NCBI GenBank assembly: GCA_024275975.1
Contig: JAJRYC010000021.1
Span: 1 to 44,837, forward strand
Source: Nitrospirota bacterium
GTDB lineage: Bacteria; Nitrospirota; Thermodesulfovibrionia; Thermodesulfovibrionales; UBA6898
Reading direction: 5' to 3'
DNA length: 44,837 bases
In this document: positions 41,927 through 44,837 of the stretch, piece by piece
Numbering within the stretch: position 1 is the stretch's first letter
How the letters are laid out: each line of letters begins with the position of its first letter
Notes under the pieces: model-generated
Database searches by the model: none
Seen by the model: the letters and a program-made list of their open reading frames with translations, nothing else
Told to the model about the DNA's origin: nothing
Made by a program: the position numbers and the translations under genes

Positions 41927-43738
41927 TTAGCAGTTCGTACAGGCAGGCAGTCTGACGGTAAAAACGGTCTCTGATCCATTATTGGATAAATCAACCTCTC
42001 CGGCAAGAGACTGAACAAAGCGGAAGACGATATTCAACCCCCTGCCTGTCACTTCACCAGAGCGTATTTTATTGATATGTTCTTCGTCTATGGAGCCCGT
42101 GTTTATAATCTCGATCTGGACATTTTCCCTGTTTCTGAAGCATCTGGCGCGCAGGACGCCGCCTTCACCCGGCACGGCCTGCGCGGCGTTCATAAGAAGA
42201 TTGTCTAAAATGCGTTCCAGTTCAAAAGGCACACAGTAGACAAACAGTCCGTCTTCAATATCCAGCAATTCAGCCTGGATGTCCGTTCTGCCCAGCCGTC
42301 TCGCTGCTTCGACATTAAGCCTGAAACGCCGTTTTAACGTCTCACCCACGTCTACAGGCCGTTCACGCCCCTCGATGACGGCGCTGGTGGAAAGGTTCTG
42401 TATTTTGTCGGTCTCTTCCGCCACAATATTCAGGGCCTCACGGATCTTGTCGCGGACCGAATCAAGGTCTTCATTGTCCAAAAGTTTCAGCGCCCTTCTG
42501 GCAAATCCACCGATAGCGACCGCAGGATTCTTAATATCATGCAGTATGTCGTCAAGGCGCTCCATACGGAGGGCCTTCATAACCTCTTTGCCGAAAAAGG
42601 TGAGCAGATCGATCTCCCCTTCTGTAAACTCCTGCCTGATGTCAGCAGTATAAAAAACCATAAAGTATCGCACCTCCGCCCGCCCTCTCAGCGGAATCAG
42701 CAGCACGGAGTTAAGCTTGTTTGCGCGCATATAGGAGACAAGCGCCTCGTTCGACAGCCAGCTGGTTGCCGGGTCCTTTATAAGCACATAGGAGGGATCG
42801 ATCCGTTCGGTCTCTGTGTCCATATTCTCCTGATTTTCCTGAAGAAGGGCCATCATGTAGGGATGCTCTGATACACTGAAGGCATGGCCGACCTTGCCCT
42901 GAGTCTGCTCCATGGGATAACTAATCTCGAGCCAGGCGGTTTCCCTGTCCGGGGAGAGTGAAAACAGGGCGCAGCTCTGTATCTCGATTATACTAACCAG
43001 TTCAGGCACCATAAGCTTAAAAAGATCCCTCAGCTTTATGCCCTCCCGGTTGCTGAGTTTCAGGAAAATCTTCTCAACAAGCTTCTCCTTCCTGAGGTTC
43101 AGCTGTGAAAGGTCGATTATTCGCTTCCGCGCCACCACATGGCTTATTCTGCGGGCCAGCACCTCCGCGTGTGTAACCTCAAGGGGATCAAATTGGCGGT
43201 TTTTCTCCCGGTAGTATATCTGGAGCGCCCCACGGATTTCGGTCTCGGTCTCAAGGAACCGGGGTATGTATATGGGAACTGCTAGAAGGGAGTTGAGACC
43301 CAGCCGAAAGACCACATCCTTGTCCCGGTACAGCGGCTCCGCCAATATGTCAGGGACTATGTAGCTCTTGCCGCTCCTGACCACTAATCCGGCAATGGAA
43401 TCCCCCAGTGGTATGCTCGGGATTCGGGCATAGTAGTGAAACTGATGGGATCCGAAAGCGACCATGTTGCCTGTTTCAGGATCATACAACCGGATCGAGC
43501 CGGCATCCGCCCCGAGGTATTTTACGATCTTCTGGGCGCCGACCTCCAGTATCTCCCTCCAGTCAAGCAACGGGCTTATGCCCATCACATCCTCGATCTC
43601 CACCACTATTCCGCCCAGGTATTCGGCGAGAAAACGCTTCTCCACCTGGTAGGCAAGCAGCTCCATCTCATCGTCGCTGAAGCTGCAACGGCTGAGCAGC
43701 TCATTCTCCTTTAGAAAATTAACCAGGCTTTTCTGCAT
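41927..43738 (-). CDS. GAF-domain sensor histidine kinase
   Basis: A 603-residue soluble kinase. A first GAF domain (about 60-205, GADAGSIRLYDPETGNMVAF) and a second (about 235-395) sense unknown ligands. The H-box is ILHDIKNPAVAIGGF with His400. The N-box NLLMNAAQAVP (about 513-523) and the G-box GRGLNIVFRFVQS follow in the HATPase domain. No membrane segment or response-regulator domain is present, so it phosphorylates a partner encoded elsewhere. Its H-box has DIKNP in place of the common HELRNP, so its histidine-kinase status rests on context and the ATPase motifs. No clear ribosome-binding site is seen. It diverges from hisD. Confidence 0.9.
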   Translation of the reverse strand: MQKSLVNFLKENELLSRCSFSDDEMELLAYQVEKRFLAEYLGGIVVEIEDVMGISPLLDWREILEVGAQKIVKYLGADAGSIRLYDPETGNMVAFGSHQFHYYARIPSIPLGDSIAGLVVRSGKSYIVPDILAEPLYRDKDVVFRLGLNSLLAVPIYIPRFLETETEIRGALQIYYREKNRQFDPLEVTHAEVLARRISHVVARKRIIDLSQLNLRKEKLVEKIFLKLSNREGIKLRDLFKLMVPELVSIIEIQSCALFSLSPDRETAWLEISYPMEQTQGKVGHAFSVSEHPYMMALLQENQENMDTETERIDPSYVLIKDPATSWLSNEALVSYMRANKLNSVLLIPLRGRAEVRYFMVFYTADIRQEFTEGEIDLLTFFGKEVMKALRMERLDDILHDIKNPAVAIGGFARRALKLLDNEDLDSVRDKIREALNIVAEETDKIQNLSTSAVIEGRERPVDVGETLKRRFRLNVEAARRLGRTDIQAELLDIEDGLFVYCVPFELERILDNLLMNAAQAVPGEGGVLRARCFRNRENVQIEIINTGSIDEEHINKIRSGEVTGRGLNIVFRFVQSLAGEVDLSNNGSETVFTVRLPACTNC

Positions 43739-43855
43739 TTTTTTAATTTACTGTTATTGTGGTGATATGCTTATACTCACATTTTACAGGAAAAATCCGC
43801 TTGTGGCAATTAGAAAACTTGAATAATTAAACGGTCAATCTTTAGAATTAAAGGG

Positions 43856-44837
43856 ATGCGGATAATAAAAAAGAAGAAAGATATATCGGAATTCCTGGAA
43901 AAGATCCGGTCCCGTCAGACGGATACCGGTCAGTCCGTAGAGAACGCGGTCAGCAAAATCCTGATGGATGTGAGGAAAGACGGCGACGACGCGGTGCTCA
44001 AATACACCCGGAGATTCGATCACAAAAAGGCCCGGAAGTTAAGACTTGGCGCCTCCGAGATAACCAAACTGTCGGACAAGGCGGACCCGAAAGTTGTGAA
44101 GGCGCTTGAGTTTTCGGCAAAACGGATAAGAAAATTCCATAAAATGCAGATAAGCTCCTCCTGGTTTTTCACCGAAAAAGAGGCGATTCTCGGCCAGATT
44201 ATACGGCCGGTCGGAAGAGTCGGCGTTTATGTGCCGGGCGGAAAGGCTGCATATCCCTCGACAGTATTGATGAACGTCATCCCCGCGCAGATCGCCGGCG
44301 TGAAGGAAATTGCCCTGTGTGTTCCGGCGCCGGGCGGAGAGATCAACCCCTATGTAATGGCCGCAGTGAAAATGCTTGACGTCAAGGAAGTATACGGGAT
44401 CGGAGGGGCGCAGGCGATAGGCGCGTTGGCATACGGGACAAAAAGCATAAAAAGGGTGGATAAGATCGTGGGACCCGGCAATATATATGTAGCAACGGCA
44501 AAAAGAATGGTTTTCGGATCGGTTGATATAGATATGATTGCGGGGCCGAGCGAAATACTGATTATCGCCGATCAATCCGCAGACGCCTCGTTTGTGGCTT
44601 CAGACCTTCTGAGCCAGGCGGAACATGACGAACTCGCCTCATCCATTCTAGTTACAAACTCCCGGGACCTCGCGGACAGGGTCTCGGAAGAGGTTTAAAT
44701 ACAGATGTCGAACCTTAAAAGGAGAAAGATCACAAGGTCTTCCATTAATAATTACGGGACCATAATAATCACAAAGGACCTGGAGGAGGCCGTGAAACTT
44801 TCGAGCCTGATAGCGCCCGAACACCTGGAGATAATGA
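43856..44837 (+). pseudogene. hisD: Histidinol dehydrogenase, broken by an in-frame TAA; end lies outside the window
   Basis: HisD oxidises L-histidinol to histidine with NAD+. From ATG 43856 the frame has the family blocks VGVYVPGGKAAYPSTVLMN, GIGGAQAIGALAYGT, KIVGPGNIYVATAK, IDMIAGPSEILII and LLSQAEHDELASS, then TAA at 44696-44698 after 280 codons. The same frame continues past the stop (IQMSNLKRRKITRSSINNYG and so on) into LIAPEHLEIM, which holds the conserved histidine, to the window's edge. Complete HisD is about 430 residues. The stop is at a position usually Glu, Lys or Gln, so one base change from GAA, AAA or CAA would restore it. No ribosome-binding site is well placed. Confidence 0.9.

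Noticed and set aside
41883-42018. 45-residue N-terminal extension of the PHP protein
   Set aside because: It would overlap the kinase gene, and family proteins begin at the MIDLHTHS metal motif.

Overview
The window looks like chromosomal DNA from an uncultured, probably anaerobic, Gram-negative bacterium. A TolC-type outer-membrane factor indicates two membranes. A CooS/CooF carbon monoxide dehydrogenase set, a flavin-reductase protein of the flavoredoxin type and GatAB fit an anaerobe of the Nitrospirota or Desulfobacterota kind. That placement is inference from gene content only. No rRNA, tRNA, CRISPR array, complete insertion sequence or prophage is visible.

Layout. (1) 0.1-0.5 kb: an MNT nucleotidyltransferase followed by a HEPN partner cut to 15 codons. 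(2) 0.6-7.8 kb, minus strand: a YbhGFSR-like ABC efflux operon (TetR, TolC, HlyD, two ATPases, two permeases). Two copies of one operator control it, and the last permease carries an in-frame TAA. (3) 8.0-9.7 kb, plus strand: ychF broken by an in-frame TGA, then a flavin reductase-like gene. (4) 10.0-24.8 kb, minus strand: a defence island. Its intact core is a PLD/SNF2 helicase, DUF4391, a four-helix-bundle protein, a type III Mod methyltransferase, a DUF1016 nuclease and a type III Res. Downstream lies the wreck of a second type III system (nuclease end of res, then N- and C-terminal pieces of mod) with a live-looking DUF4062/ATPase gene and a second four-helix-bundle gene inside it, then a DUF3800 plus small-protein pair. 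(5) 25-26.5 kb: a MazG-like pyrophosphatase and an AbrB/PIN toxin-antitoxin pair. (6) 26.7-34.4 kb: gatB/gatA, adenine deaminase, two cysteine synthases, a JAMM peptidase and a 55-residue zinc ribbon. (7) 34.5-38.1 kb: cooS-cooF-FAD oxidoreductase. (8) 38.2-44.8 kb: M48 protease, ankyrin lipoprotein, TPR membrane protein, PHP phosphoesterase, GAF histidine kinase and hisD, which is cut by an in-frame TAA and runs off the window.

How the parts fit. The efflux operon is a self-contained, TetR-regulated export machine. The defence island combines DNA methylation, two helicases and at least two PD-(D/E)xK nucleases. Overlapping genes (ATGA junctions) argue for co-expression of the helicase, DUF4391 and four-helix-bundle genes, and separately of mod and the DUF1016 gene. 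CooS, CooF and the flavoprotein would pass electrons from CO to a nicotinamide or similar acceptor. The two cysteine synthases and JAMM peptidase form a sulfur-assimilation cluster.

The most unusual points are the hybrid restriction-like system with a degraded second system beside it; palindromic repeats inserted in frame into the methyltransferase and at start sites of neighbouring genes; and three otherwise intact conserved genes (ABC permease, ychF, hisD) each broken by a single in-frame stop.
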